A stretch of 64,000 nt of DNA from Clostridiales bacterium (GCA_015243575.1 CP042469.1:2012929-2076928), one strand, 5' to 3'. Counted from the first letter of the stretch, positions 49,589 to 59,011 are shown. Program-made: numbers and translations. The notes: generated by a model from the letters alone, not told the origin.

Positions 49589-51832
49589 CTACAAAATCTC
49601 TTTGTTAAAATGTCCTCTTGTGTCTGATTCCTGATGAAAGACAGCTTTATCCAGCGAACCGTTTAATTTGTTTAAAGCCTTATGAATGGTTTTCACTACC
49701 TGATCTTTTGACTCAACTGTGAAGTTTAATCGGAATGCCTCGATTCCTTTTATGCTTTGCAGCTCATCTAAAAGATTCAGTGTCTTCCCGTTCAGGATCG
49801 TAGTTGTACAATCATCATGCGTTATGACAGGAAACGTTCCGTGCTCATCTTTTAACTCATAACTCGAGCTTTTGCAGCTACCGCATTGATTCATTTTTTT
49901 CAGCGGACAATATTTTGTAAACATCAAAGGAGCCTTGCCATATACGATCATTTCCAGTGCAGGATAGCCGTCATTTTCTTGATAATAGGCATCCATTAAA
50001 TCTTCAATTTGCCGCTTATTAAGTTCATAGGATAACGTTACACGTTTCGCACCTAATCGATATAATTCATAGCAGCTGGCAGAATTAACAACATTGAGAG
50101 AATAGTCCGTGACAAAAGGATTCGTTTTTCTATAGTGATAAATTCCGCCGTATCCTCCGATCAGCAGCTGCCCTTCTTTTTCCTGATAATCATTCTGGTT
50201 TCTTCTAACAACGTTTTCAAAATAAATTTCCTGAATCCCACAGCTCACGCAAGCATCATACTGTTCCTTCGTCGTTACAGAGGCCGTAAGGTATGGTTCT
50301 TCCGGGGCAAAGGTTATTTTTTCTTTTGCGTTCATAGCCTTGGTTCTTTTCTTTTGGCTGTTCAGCTTTAAGTCATATAGCCCCTGCACAATATCTCTTC
50401 TTGCCGCATTTAACAGCTTCACCGGAATAAATGCATTGCATTCCTCAAATTCCACATGATTCAGTGCAAATATCGTCTCATTTAATCTTGAAAACTGCTT
50501 GATTACCTGCTCTTTTGTTGTTGGGTTATTGATTGCTGCGCCCAGTATTTCCTCGCTTTCATATAAATAATGAAACCCTAAGCCTGAACCATCTATGATT
50601 AGATTTGAGTCTGGATACGCATACACTCGGAGATCCAGGTTAAAACGCTTAAATTCTTTTTCCAGTGATGATTCTAACTCTTTGTAATATAGATAATCCT
50701 TCGTTATATATACGAGATCACCCTTAGACACCTGTTCTTTGATTTTGATATAGCAGACGCTATCTGCTTTGTTGATCAAATTGCCATCTTTATTGTACAG
50801 TTTTACAACCGTTAAATTGACATCTTCATTGTTATGACTGATTCTGATGATATCATTTTGATTTAACGTACGCGTAAGTCTGATTTCAACCATGTCATTG
50901 ACAATCTTGCTGATTCTGCCAATTTCTCTACCAAAGTTATTCGGTCTTAAAACGTTTGTAATATCTTTCTGATCTTCGTGAAACAAATATCCTTTCGTAA
51001 ATGTTCTGTTGAAGGTTTTGCTCAGATTTTCTTTCTCTTCTTTGGTGATTTTATGATCCAAGGCCATACGATATTTGGATACAACATTGGCAACGTACGC
51101 AGGCTCTTTCATCCGGCCTTCTATTTTTAAGGAATCAATATCTTTCAAATCATTAATATAATCAATTGTGTTTAAGTCCTTCGTAGATAGAATATAATTT
51201 TTCCCTAAAGAGGTTTCAGTTCTCCTATCAATTAGTTCATATTCCTTCCGACAGGAGCCAACACATCTGCCGCGATTTCCGCTCCGATAGCCTATAAGTC
51301 CCGACATGAGACAGTTTCCGGAATAAGACACGCATAACGCACCGTGAACAAAGATCTCGATCGGTATTTGTGCGATTTTTTTGATCTCTTTTACTTGTTC
51401 AATCGGAACCTCACGGGACATAACAACTCTATCAGCCCCAAGCTCTTTCAATAATAATGTACCGTCTAAATCATCTATTCCCATTTGAGTGGAACAATGT
51501 GCTTCCATATCAGGAAAGTTTTTTACGATGTAACCCAAAGCAGCCAAATCCTGAACGATAATTCCATCAACACCAATTTCGTTTAATTCGTTCAACTGCT
51601 CTTTCATCTCTAAAACTTCGTTTTCAAAAACGATGGTGTTCATTGTAACATAGATTTTAACATTCCGGAGGTGCGCATACGAAACAGCCTCTTTTAACGA
51701 TTCCAAGTCAAAATTAGATGAGTATGCACGTGCACCAAATTTCTGCATTCCTAGGTAGATTGCATCACAACCATTAGAAATTGCAGCTTTTAAAGCTTCC
51801 ATATTTCCTGCTGGCGCTAATAGTTCCGTCAT
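49589..51832 (-). CDS. U32-family peptidase-like protein (RlhA/TrhP type)
   Basis: A 747-residue U32 protein. It opens ELLAPAGNMEALKAAISNG and carries the U32 signature EIFVHGALCVSYSGNCLMSG with the conserved Cys cluster (GRCVGSCRKEY) expected to bind an Fe-S centre. The C-terminal DUF3656-like region has further Cys (CPLKKMNQCGSCKS). Related proteins hydroxylate 23S rRNA C2501 (RlhA) or tRNA uridine 34 (TrhP) rather than act as proteases. Its length fits the RlhA-type group. It shares strand with the ABC-F gene, 72 bases upstream. GGAGG precedes the ATG. Confidence 0.85.
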   Translation of the reverse strand: MTELLAPAGNMEALKAAISNGCDAIYLGMQKFGARAYSSNFDLESLKEAVSYAHLRNVKIYVTMNTIVFENEVLEMKEQLNELNEIGVDGIIVQDLAALGYIVKNFPDMEAHCSTQMGIDDLDGTLLLKELGADRVVMSREVPIEQVKEIKKIAQIPIEIFVHGALCVSYSGNCLMSGLIGYRSGNRGRCVGSCRKEYELIDRRTETSLGKNYILSTKDLNTIDYINDLKDIDSLKIEGRMKEPAYVANVVSKYRMALDHKITKEEKENLSKTFNRTFTKGYLFHEDQKDITNVLRPNNFGREIGRISKIVNDMVEIRLTRTLNQNDIIRISHNNEDVNLTVVKLYNKDGNLINKADSVCYIKIKEQVSKGDLVYITKDYLYYKELESSLEKEFKRFNLDLRVYAYPDSNLIIDGSGLGFHYLYESEEILGAAINNPTTKEQVIKQFSRLNETIFALNHVEFEECNAFIPVKLLNAARRDIVQGLYDLKLNSQKKRTKAMNAKEKITFAPEEPYLTASVTTKEQYDACVSCGIQEIYFENVVRRNQNDYQEKEGQLLIGGYGGIYHYRKTNPFVTDYSLNVVNSASCYELYRLGAKRVTLSYELNKRQIEDLMDAYYQENDGYPALEMIVYGKAPLMFTKYCPLKKMNQCGSCKSSSYELKDEHGTFPVITHDDCTTTILNGKTLNLLDELQSIKGIEAFRLNFTVESKDQVVKTIHKALNKLNGSLDKAVFHQESDTRGHFNKEIL

Positions 51833-51904
51833 TTTTTTCCTCCATATTATTCGCTAACTAGTACGGCGTAAATCAATTCATCCTGGGTTTTCTAAACCAG
51901 TTAT

Positions 51905-53653
51905 TTATGATACGAGTATACTAGCGCCCAGTGCTTCTAACTGGCTGCAAAGTTTTTCTACAGTTATGAGCTCATTCTTTTGAAAAGCCAATGTAATATT
52001 GGCTTCTAATTCTTGTTTTTTCTTGTCTATTTCTAAATACTTCTGATCAAAATATTTGTCATATACCATTTTCCGAAAAGATCGTGTACGCATACGCCTG
52101 ATCGTATTGTCTTCTACAAGTAAAACATAATCCGCACAATTCGCTACAAGATAGAAATCGTGGCTTACCATGAGTACAGCTCCTTTATATTCAGAGATGG
52201 CTTTTTCCAAAGCCATCTGTGCGTAAAGATCCAAATGGCTGGTCGGCTCATCAAGAATCAGAAGCTGCGCATTTGTAGCTGCAATCATTGCAATCTGGAG
52301 CAAATTCTTTTCTCCGCCGGATAACTGCCCTGCCTTCTGCTTTAAGGTATCACCTTCCAAACAATAGTTTCCGAGGTATGCACGAATCTTTTCCCTTGTC
52401 TCGAAACCAAAGTTTTCCATAACCTCATATACTGTTTTCCCTTCATCTATATTCTCGCCCTGAAGCTGAGATAAACATGCATAGCTTGTATTCTCATCGA
52501 TATGGATGGAAGGATGGTGATTCTTTATGATATCCCGCATTAAAGTCGTTTTTCCCGTACCATTCGCTCCAACGATGGCCACTTTTTCACCAGCCAGCAA
52601 TTCAAAACTGATCTGTTTCAACAAGCTTTCATCAAATGAAACCTGATAATCTGTAATGCTTAAAACAGGATGCTCTGAGATAGCTTCTATTACAGGAAGT
52701 TCAATCTTCGGCTCACGAATTTCAAGAAAAGGTGCCTTAATTTGTCTTGCACGCAGCCGTTCAAGCTGTGTTTGCTTTGCATTTACAGCGCTTCCAATAA
52801 CAGGATTGACAAGTATCGTAGCTCTTTTGCGCAGAATATTAACCATATTCTGCGTGCGCTCAATTTCTTCCTGTTCGGAGGTATTCTGGAGTTTCAGCTT
52901 TAGTTTTTCCTTTAGCTGGGACGAACGATATTCTGTATAGTTACCATCATATTCCTGAAGATCACCGTTCTCTAAATGTAATAACTTGTTAAAGCAATGA
53001 TTCAATAAATATCTGTTATGTGTAACGACTAATAATGTACCATTATAACCATTAATCAACTTGCAGAGTCTATTTAAGTTGTCGAAATCAAGAAATACAT
53101 CCGGCTCGTCCAGAACGAGAAGATTTGGAGATAATAACATTTCTCTCATAATCTGAAGTAATTTATACTCTCCGCCACTAAGCTGCGATAATCTTGTTTC
53201 TTCTAATTCACGCATGCCCGCTACGAATAGCTGCTTACGGATGTTGTTTGCATAATGATCTCCATCCATGGACTCAAAGGCATCTAAAAGAGTCTGATAT
53301 TTCTCAAATAGCGGTGCTGCATCTTCAGCCACTGCCATTTCTTCACACACAGCTACTGTCGCTTGCTGATTTTCCACGAATCTCTCACTGAGATATTCAA
53401 AAACAGTACATTCCTGCTCTTTATCTCTCACAGCAAACTGACTGGCATAACCAATTCGACAGCGTTCATCTTTGATGATCTTACCATCGTACAAATACTG
53501 ATCAGGATGAATCATCATATCAACAAGAGTTGATTTCCCAACACCATTGCTTCCAATAAAAGCGCAATGCTGCCCCACTTCCAGTGTAAATGAAATCTCT
53601 TTATATAAATCTTTTGCAGGAAAACCAAAAGAAAGTTTTTCTACTTGAATCAT
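51905..53653 (-). CDS. ABC-F family ribosome-protection-type ATPase
   Basis: A 582-residue soluble protein with two ABC domains and no membrane helices. Walker A sites are GSNGVGKST (34-42) and GANGTGKTT; signatures are LSGGEYK and LSGGEKN; Walker B sites end in LDEPD and LDEPT. Between them lies a charged linker of about 80 residues that contacts the ribosome in this family. Members give resistance to lincosamide, pleuromutilin or macrolide drugs, or assist translation. Start at 53653 with AGAGG nine bases upstream; a longer in-frame start at 53701 lacks a site. An ~80-base leader could allow attenuation. Confidence 0.88.
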   Translation of the reverse strand: MIQVEKLSFGFPAKDLYKEISFTLEVGQHCAFIGSNGVGKSTLVDMMIHPDQYLYDGKIIKDERCRIGYASQFAVRDKEQECTVFEYLSERFVENQQATVAVCEEMAVAEDAAPLFEKYQTLLDAFESMDGDHYANNIRKQLFVAGMRELEETRLSQLSGGEYKLLQIMREMLLSPNLLVLDEPDVFLDFDNLNRLCKLINGYNGTLLVVTHNRYLLNHCFNKLLHLENGDLQEYDGNYTEYRSSQLKEKLKLKLQNTSEQEEIERTQNMVNILRKRATILVNPVIGSAVNAKQTQLERLRARQIKAPFLEIREPKIELPVIEAISEHPVLSITDYQVSFDESLLKQISFELLAGEKVAIVGANGTGKTTLMRDIIKNHHPSIHIDENTSYACLSQLQGENIDEGKTVYEVMENFGFETREKIRAYLGNYCLEGDTLKQKAGQLSGGEKNLLQIAMIAATNAQLLILDEPTSHLDLYAQMALEKAISEYKGAVLMVSHDFYLVANCADYVLLVEDNTIRRMRTRSFRKMVYDKYFDQKYLEIDKKKQELEANITLAFQKNELITVEKLCSQLEALGASILVS

Positions 53654-53740
53654 TATCTTTAACCTCTTTTCTAAAAATTGGCCGATCAGATGTGCGCTCA
53701 TCAGATGAAATCTTCGCTTTCCTAAGTTTGTCCCAATAGA

Positions 53741-53769
53741 ATTCTAACAATTCACACCGCCAAGCGCAA
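53741..53769 (-). promoter_or_regulatory. Promoter of the ABC-F/U32 unit
   Basis: Minus strand TTGCGC, 17-base spacer, extended -10 TGTTAGAAT. Confidence 0.6.
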
Positions 53770-53838
53770 GAAAAGTCGTCAAAACAGTGACATCTGTTTT
53801 TTATTGGTTTCATTAAGTATCGATTTATCTGAAAACAA

Positions 53839-53881
53839 TAAAAAAACTCTAAGCCCATCAAATTCAATGTGATTAGAGTTT
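53839..53881 (-). terminator. Terminator of the tRNA operon
   Basis: AAACTCTAA pairs with TTAGAGTTT, T-run on the minus strand, directly after tRNA-Cys. Confidence 0.8.
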
Positions 53882-53887
53882 CAACTT

Positions 53888-53962
<75 letters not shown>

Positions 53963-54080
53963 GCATTCTATTGATTGATTCGCTTATTAGCTTCTCTTTC
54001 GGTTTCAACCGCTTTAAATTCTATGCTATTGATTCCTTAAGAATTCCTGTCAATCGAACCTTTTATTTCATTCGTGATAT

Positions 54081-54110
54081 AAATGCGCGTGCCGCGAAAC
54101 ACGCGCATTT
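54081..54110 (-). terminator. GC-rich hairpin between tRNA-Gln and tRNA-Cys
   Basis: AAATGCGCGTG and CACGCGCATTT pair perfectly; no long T-run. It may be a partial terminator or processing signal. Confidence 0.5.
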
Positions 54111-54116
54111 ATGGAT

Positions 54117-54191
54117 TGGCTAGGGTAGAAGGATTCGAACCTTCGGATGATGGAGTCAGAGTCCATTGCCTTACCGCTTGGCGATACCCCA
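54117..54191 (-). tRNA. tRNA-Gln (CTG)
   Basis: Acceptor TGGGGTA/TACCCTA (one G-T), anticodon loop CTCTGAC giving CTG, T-loop TTCGAAT, G-CCA end. Confidence 0.92.
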
Positions 54192-54246
54192 ATGCTATGT
54201 GGCGTAGTTCAGTAGCTTTTTCAGATGACTGCATCTAAGCTTTATA

Positions 54247-54323
54247 TGGGGTGGGTGATGGGATTCGAACCCACGAGTGCAGGAGCCACAACCCTGTGTC
54301 TTAACCGCTTGACTACACCCACC
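54247..54323 (-). tRNA. tRNA-His (GTG)
   Basis: Acceptor GTGGGTG/CACCCAC with the extra G at position -1 opposite discriminator C, anticodon GTG in TTGTGGC, encoded CCA. Confidence 0.95.
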
Positions 54324-54373
54324 ATGCTTGCGTAAAATTTTCTGCGCTTACATATCATTACACAGTATTGATA

Positions 54374-54450
54374 TGGCGATCCGGATCGGGCTCGAACCGA
54401 CGACCTCCAGCGTGACAGGCTGGCATTCTAACCAACTGAACTACCGGACC
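54374..54450 (-). tRNA. tRNA-Asp (GTC)
   Basis: Acceptor GGTCCGG/CCGGATC (one G-T), anticodon loop CTGTCAC giving GTC, T-loop TTCGAGC, G-CCA end. Confidence 0.95.
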
Positions 54451-54465
54451 GCATTTTTTAAAAAA

Positions 54466-54541
54466 TGGTGGGCGCAATAGGGCTCGAACCTATGACCCCC
54501 TGCTTGTAAGGCAGGTGCTCTCCCAGCTGAGCTATGCGCCC
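54466..54541 (-). tRNA. tRNA-Val (TAC)
   Basis: Acceptor GGGCGCA/TGCGCCC, anticodon loop CTTACAA giving TAC, T-loop TTCGAGC, A-CCA end. Confidence 0.95.
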
Positions 54542-54575
54542 TCCTCATTGCTTAAATGTTGTCCATAAAAAAATA

Positions 54576-54652
54576 TGGTAGCGGCGAGTGGAGTCGAACC
54601 ACCGACCTTCCGGGTATGAACCGGACGCTCTAGCCAACTAAGCTACACCGCC
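54576..54652 (-). tRNA. tRNA-Met (CAT)
   Basis: Acceptor GGCGGTG/CGCCGCT with two G-T pairs, anticodon loop TTCATAC giving CAT, A-CCA end. G1 is paired, so it is elongator-like rather than initiator. First gene of the operon. Confidence 0.92.
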
Positions 54653-54686
54653 ACATTCAAGCCGACATTAATACGTCGCAAGAAAG

Positions 54687-54715
54687 ATAGTACCATTTCT
54701 GGGCAAGTATGTCAA
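54687..54715 (-). promoter_or_regulatory. Promoter of the six-tRNA operon
   Basis: Minus strand TTGACA, 17-base spacer, TACTAT, about 35 bases before tRNA-Met. Confidence 0.85.
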
Positions 54716-54772
54716 GCAGTTTTTCTGGCTAAATCCGTCATTTTTTTCTTTCCTTTTATTTGGTACCCATTG

Positions 54773-56383
54773 TTACATTTCGCGCTGCAGATACGGGTTA
54801 TAAATAAAGTAGGAATTCGTGCCGAGGGTCTTGGACTTTTGCATCGCCAGACTGCTGTGCTTGATCAGCTTCTTTTTATCAATTTTCTCGACATTTGTAT
54901 ATTCTATACCAATACTGATACTAATGTCAATATGTATTTCATCAATAAATCGGATTCCTTCGATTTCTTTTATAATTCGCTCCGCAATTTGTTCCGGATA
55001 CTTGGCGGAAGTCCAGTTGGTAATAAAGATCAAGAAGGTATCTCCAATCAGTCTGGACGGATAGCAAATATGCTGAGGAAGCAATCGCAGGACATCTGAA
55101 ACTTCCATCAGTACCCTTTCTCCAATCTCATATCCCAGATTCTCATTTATATCCGAATAACCGTCTAAATCAAGCATCAGGAGCGCCTGATTTGGATTCT
55201 TATACAATAGCGTATCCAAAACCTCATAAATCGCACTGCGGTTTGGCAAATGGGTCAGGCTGTCAATACGGGAAGAAAGCCGCAATTCTCGTTCGCTCTT
55301 CTGCAGATTATCTGCCAGACTGTTGATGCCTGAACATAGTTCCTGAAATTCACCGTTCCCACTGCAGGAACACCGAATGGTAAGATCGCCGTCAGTCATC
55401 TTCTTTGTACAGCTGCTGATCTGTTTCAGTGGTCTTGTCAGAACAAGACTAGTGTAGTAACCGCCTGAAATTGCAAGCAGTGCCACGACCAAGCCGATTG
55501 CAACCATTATCTCTTTGGACTTATGGATATCACTATAGACTGTATCTCGTTTTACAGAAGCAACCGCTATGCAGCCCAGTTTATCAACAGTTTTATACGA
55601 ACCAACATATTTGTCTCCTTCTTTTTCAAAGTTTACTTCCCCGCTTTCAGATTTTAGTTGTCCGCTCCGGAATTCCTTGATCAGCTGGTCAAGTGTATTT
55701 TTATTACGATAGTCTTGATAGAGCATACCCGAGTTAGCCTTATTATATTGAAAAACAAGCATACCGTTCTTTTTAATCAAAAATGAGTAATCATTATCAT
55801 TGATATCAAGGGTATCTAAGTATTCCTGCAGCGGGTCCATCTTTAAAGTCTGTTTGAGAATCCCAATAGTTTTACCATCTTCAGCTTTTATGGGAACTGC
55901 ATAGTCAAGGATGTCTGAGGTTTCATTGATTGTCACAATACCGAGGTAAGATTCTCTTCCTGAGATCATTTCATTGTATAGCTCAGTCTTTCTCAAATTC
56001 ATTCCCTCTTCAGATGGAATGGTAGAGATCAGAACGTTTCCTTTAATATCGATAATCGCTCCACTGATGACGGGAAAACTGATATCATCGAGCAGCCGCA
56101 TTCTTAACTGCGTGCGCTCCTGAAGATCAAGGGACTCGGTATCCTCCGCCGACTCGTGGATCAGTTGCATTACGAGTGACAGCTTCGTCTTTTTTTGAAG
56201 ATCCGAACGCAACGCATTAGAATAGTCCGTCAGCCGATGCTCCATCATCCTGGATGTTCGGCAGAGGCTTTCCATTTTGGAATCGATCGTTGCAGTTTGT
56301 ACATATTGAAGCATTACATAACTGATTAGGAGGGTTGGCATGATTGCCATTATGATAAAGGTAAACCAAATCTTACGCTTCAT
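54773..56383 (-). CDS. Cache-HAMP-GGDEF protein with degenerate active site
   Basis: A 536-residue membrane sensor. TM1 is at about 5-28, a dCache-like external domain at 30-285, TM2 near 290-312, HAMP at 312-365 and a GGDEF domain from about 375 (DSLTHLPNRSAIYEVLD). The signature GGDEF reads IGDTF near 446-450, losing the first Gly and the catalytic Glu. Cyclase activity is therefore unlikely; it may bind GTP or c-di-GMP, or act as a receptor. GGAGG lies upstream of the ATG. Confidence 0.85.
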   Translation of the reverse strand: MKRKIWFTFIIMAIMPTLLISYVMLQYVQTATIDSKMESLCRTSRMMEHRLTDYSNALRSDLQKKTKLSLVMQLIHESAEDTESLDLQERTQLRMRLLDDISFPVISGAIIDIKGNVLISTIPSEEGMNLRKTELYNEMISGRESYLGIVTINETSDILDYAVPIKAEDGKTIGILKQTLKMDPLQEYLDTLDINDNDYSFLIKKNGMLVFQYNKANSGMLYQDYRNKNTLDQLIKEFRSGQLKSESGEVNFEKEGDKYVGSYKTVDKLGCIAVASVKRDTVYSDIHKSKEIMVAIGLVVALLAISGGYYTSLVLTRPLKQISSCTKKMTDGDLTIRCSCSGNGEFQELCSGINSLADNLQKSERELRLSSRIDSLTHLPNRSAIYEVLDTLLYKNPNQALLMLDLDGYSDINENLGYEIGERVLMEVSDVLRLLPQHICYPSRLIGDTFLIFITNWTSAKYPEQIAERIIKEIEGIRFIDEIHIDISISIGIEYTNVEKIDKKKLIKHSSLAMQKSKTLGTNSYFIYNPYLQREM

Positions 56384-56549
56384 ACTCAGAATTCCTCCAC
56401 AAGATTATTACGACATCGCCGTACACTTTATTATATCACAATCTCTTCTTGATTTTCATATATTACAACATAGAAGTTTTCTTCTAGCTAATTTTAGCAA
56501 TCGTTGAGGTAATGATAGTCACTTGAAAGATATCAAACGATTCAAATAC
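56384..56549. other. Gap between the GGDEF gene and the candidate RNA
   Basis: Holds the extended -10 of the GGDEF gene; nothing else recognised. Confidence 0.4.
56430..56438 (-). promoter_or_regulatory. Extended -10 promoter of the degenerate GGDEF gene
   Basis: Minus strand TGATATAAT about 45 bases before the ATG; no strong -35. Confidence 0.5.
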
Positions 56550-56705
56550 ACTGCCCCTTGAAAAAAGGCTGTGGTCTCGGTTCTTACCGCCATCGGTACC
56601 GAGAGACATTGATTCTGGACCTTGGTCTGTCTAAAGGAGCTTCAGCAGAAGCACTTCAAAAAGTCCCACCGGAGATCCAACAGCCTATTTCATCTAAGGG
56701 GCAGT
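56550..56705. ncRNA. Candidate structured RNA, family unknown
   Basis: ACTGCCCCTT (56550-56559) pairs perfectly with AAGGGGCAGT (56696-56705). Nested inside, GGCTGT (56567-56572) pairs with ACAGCC (56680-56685), and TCTCGGT/ACCGAGA (56575-56581 and 56598-56604) and GCTTC/GAAGC form hairpins. The outer loops are A/T-rich. It does not match 6S RNA, SRP RNA, tmRNA or RNase P as I know them. The strand is undecided and no strong promoter is seen. Confidence 0.35.
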
Positions 56706-56886
56706 GATAGCGTTCCAACGCTGCGATACCCGGGAAATGTTCATAACATCAATATGACTGATTAAAAAAAGAAACCCTTGTCTCTTATGGGCTTTGCTCA
56801 CGATGACAATTCCCAACTAGACCGGGCTTCCTCTTTGTTTTTTGCAGCATCCTGCGTCAGAGCGCTTTTTTAACGATGCACATTCT
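56706..56886. other. Gap before bcp, nothing recognised
   Basis: Contains short hairpins (for example AGCGT/ACGCT) but no convincing gene or terminator. Confidence 0.4.
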
Positions 56887-57351
56887 CTACTTTCTACTTT
56901 CCAGAAACTCCAGAATTTCAAATGCATTGGTGTCGGGCTTAGCTTTTTCAAAAACCTTAAGAATCATTCCCTCTTCGTCGATGATATAAGTCGATCTTGC
57001 AACACCCATAGAACTCTTTCCGTACAGCTTTTTCTCCTGCCAAACATCATATCCCTTAATTGCAATCAGTTCAGGATCTGAGAGTAAACGAAAGGGAAGT
57101 TCATATTTCTCAGCAAATTTCTGATGTGATTTACTGCTGTCCTTGCTGATTCCAATTACAATAATATCTTCTGAACGAAACCCATCATAAGCCTCTTTGA
57201 AAGCGCAGGCCTGCTTTGTACAGCCCGGTGTATTATCCCGTGGATAAAAATATAAAACAACCTTCTTGCCTTCAAAGTCGGACAGGCTTACAAGCCTCCC
57301 ATCCTTGTCCTCCAAAGTAAAGTCCGGTGCTTTCATTCCCTCTTTTAACAT
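56887..57351 (-). CDS. bcp: Thioredoxin-dependent peroxiredoxin, BCP type
   Basis: A 154-residue atypical two-Cys peroxiredoxin. The peroxidatic C44 is in PRDNTPGCTKQAC and a candidate resolving C49 lies five residues later. It reduces hydroperoxides with thioredoxin. Normal length. It starts 19 bases after DUF1294 ends and shares strand with the DUF1294 and HD-GYP genes, so all three may be one operon. Confidence 0.92.
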   Translation of the reverse strand: MLKEGMKAPDFTLEDKDGRLVSLSDFEGKKVVLYFYPRDNTPGCTKQACAFKEAYDGFRSEDIIVIGISKDSSKSHQKFAEKYELPFRLLSDPELIAIKGYDVWQEKKLYGKSSMGVARSTYIIDEEGMILKVFEKAKPDTNAFEILEFLESRK

Positions 57352-57370
57352 TGAAAACCTCCCTTATGGT

Positions 57371-57640
57371 TTAAAGTAGATAATACCAAATCAAAAATAG
57401 AACTGACAGGTTAAACAGCAGCGCAACAGGCAGCAGGAGCCGAAACTTCCATTTTCGCGTCTTATGGCGAAACAGAATAGAGCCCAGCAGGCTTCCAAAT
57501 CCTCCCATCACAAAAGCAACCGTAAGCAGCGTCTGTTCACTGATACGCCTCATATTTTTTACTGCCAGAAACTTGTCAGCACCCATCAATAAAAAGGTTC
57601 CAAAATTCCATCCAATTATGATATAGATCCATTCTTTCAT
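57371..57640 (-). CDS. DUF1294 small membrane protein
   Basis: An 89-residue protein with three helices and the DUF1294 pattern (MGADKFLAVKNMRRISEQTLL, GGFGSLLGSILFRHKTRKWKF). Function unknown; some relatives are fused to cold-shock domains. Start overlaps the HD-GYP gene end by four bases. Confidence 0.85.
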   Translation of the reverse strand: MKEWIYIIIGWNFGTFLLMGADKFLAVKNMRRISEQTLLTVAFVMGGFGSLLGSILFRHKTRKWKFRLLLPVALLFNLSVLFLIWYYLL

Positions 57641-58905
57641 ATCAATCCCAGCATCTCCATTTTTATAACTTTAAATTCACTTTTTATCTTATGATAAATC
57701 TCAGTGATTCTCAAGGTATTTATTCGGCAGCATTCCATGATAAAGTCATAGTTGGAGATCGCGGTCTCAATCACACTTTGATCCAGTTTTCCACTGTCCA
57801 TCTGTCTCTGTAAGATATCTATCACCACTTCTTTAGAAAAACTTTCCTTGTAGCTTCTTTTACCGGCAAGCGCGCTCATCATATCCGAAACTGCCACGAT
57901 CCGATCATTCATCGTCAACTGGTCTGCTTTTAGTTTCAAGGGATAGCCTCGACCATCCAATTTTTCGTGATGTCTGTAAGCAACTTGGTAGATTTCATCC
58001 TGAACCCGGCCTTTTAAGATGTCTCCGGTGATCTCTATGTGCTCTCTCATGATCCGCATCTCTTCCTGGGTTAAGCCGCCAGGCTTTTCAAGAATTTCAA
58101 GAGGAGTGGCAATTTTACCAATATCATGAAGATATGCGCCCAGTTCTATTTTCTCCAGGTCTTCTTCCTCTAGCCCCATAAGCCTGCCCAGTTCCAGGCT
58201 GATGCTGACAGTTGAAACCACATGAGTAACCGTAGTCTCACTTCGGAAGTCGATGGAGTAAGCGATCATGTGAATAAACTTCATCATCGTTTCTCCTGAA
58301 AAGTCTGCATGTTTCAGCATCTCTTTCAGTTCTCCCAAATAGGACCCATTTTTAATACATTCTCCCAGATCAATTTGTTTGTTTGCCTTTTTAAAAAGCG
58401 AGATTGCATCACGGCCAAATCGGTACTCCTGGTGATCCAGGTCGTCCATCGCTTGCTGTAAGCTTTGAGAACTCTGCATTAGAATATCCATGCGGTCAGC
58501 AAGATGGATCATCACAGCGATATCTCTGATTCTTTTTTCCGCATTGACTTTTTCATAGTGATTATCATTGAAGTGGTGATAAAGAATGACCTCAGCCCAA
58601 TTGCTCAGCGGTGACATATATTTCATGAAAAGATATCCGTAAATGGAATGGTCGAATACATCATCGGATTCGAACCTCAGCATGTTGTTGATCTCTTCGG
58701 TTTTGTATGCACCGATATCGTGAAGCGAGGAAACGATGACGAGCTCCTGCATCTCTCGCAGGGAATAAGCTCCCGATGCCTGCATCATTTTATATACGAT
58801 ATACGCTACTCGGTGTCCATGGTCGACCAATCTAACGTCGATCTGGTCCAAGGCTCTGAGCATGACCGACATGACACGCCCGATTGTAAGATTGAGCCTT
58901 TTCAT
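57637..58905 (-). CDS. Tandem HD / HD-GYP domain phosphodiesterase
   Basis: A 422-residue cytoplasmic protein with two HD domains. The first (about 25-170) has HDIG near 62-65 but no GYP part. The second (about 205-390) has HDIGK near 260, the HHEKLDGRGYP motif of HD-GYP proteins and a further DRIVAVSDMMSAL. The second should hydrolyse c-di-GMP or a related dinucleotide; the first may be regulatory. Two GGDEF proteins are encoded nearby. Confidence 0.88.
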   Translation of the reverse strand: MKRLNLTIGRVMSVMLRALDQIDVRLVDHGHRVAYIVYKMMQASGAYSLREMQELVIVSSLHDIGAYKTEEINNMLRFESDDVFDHSIYGYLFMKYMSPLSNWAEVILYHHFNDNHYEKVNAEKRIRDIAVMIHLADRMDILMQSSQSLQQAMDDLDHQEYRFGRDAISLFKKANKQIDLGECIKNGSYLGELKEMLKHADFSGETMMKFIHMIAYSIDFRSETTVTHVVSTVSISLELGRLMGLEEEDLEKIELGAYLHDIGKIATPLEILEKPGGLTQEEMRIMREHIEITGDILKGRVQDEIYQVAYRHHEKLDGRGYPLKLKADQLTMNDRIVAVSDMMSALAGKRSYKESFSKEVVIDILQRQMDSGKLDQSVIETAISNYDFIMECCRINTLRITEIYHKIKSEFKVIKMEMLGLI

Positions 58906-59011
58906 AAGTTGATCTCCTTATCCTAACAAACTCTATTTATGATTTCATATTATCATAATTTGGATGGAAAGTATAAAGATTTTAACGAATTTTGTCATAA
59001 TATGTCATATC

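Noticed and set aside
56550-56705. 6S RNA, SRP RNA, RNase P RNA or tmRNA identity
   Set aside because: Characteristic cores of these RNAs (for example the SRP GGAAG loop or the RNase P GAGGAAAGTCC) are absent.
56522-56711. Frame of about 60 codons open through the candidate RNA
   Set aside because: No start codon or ribosome site and no recognisable family; the stem structure explains the region better.
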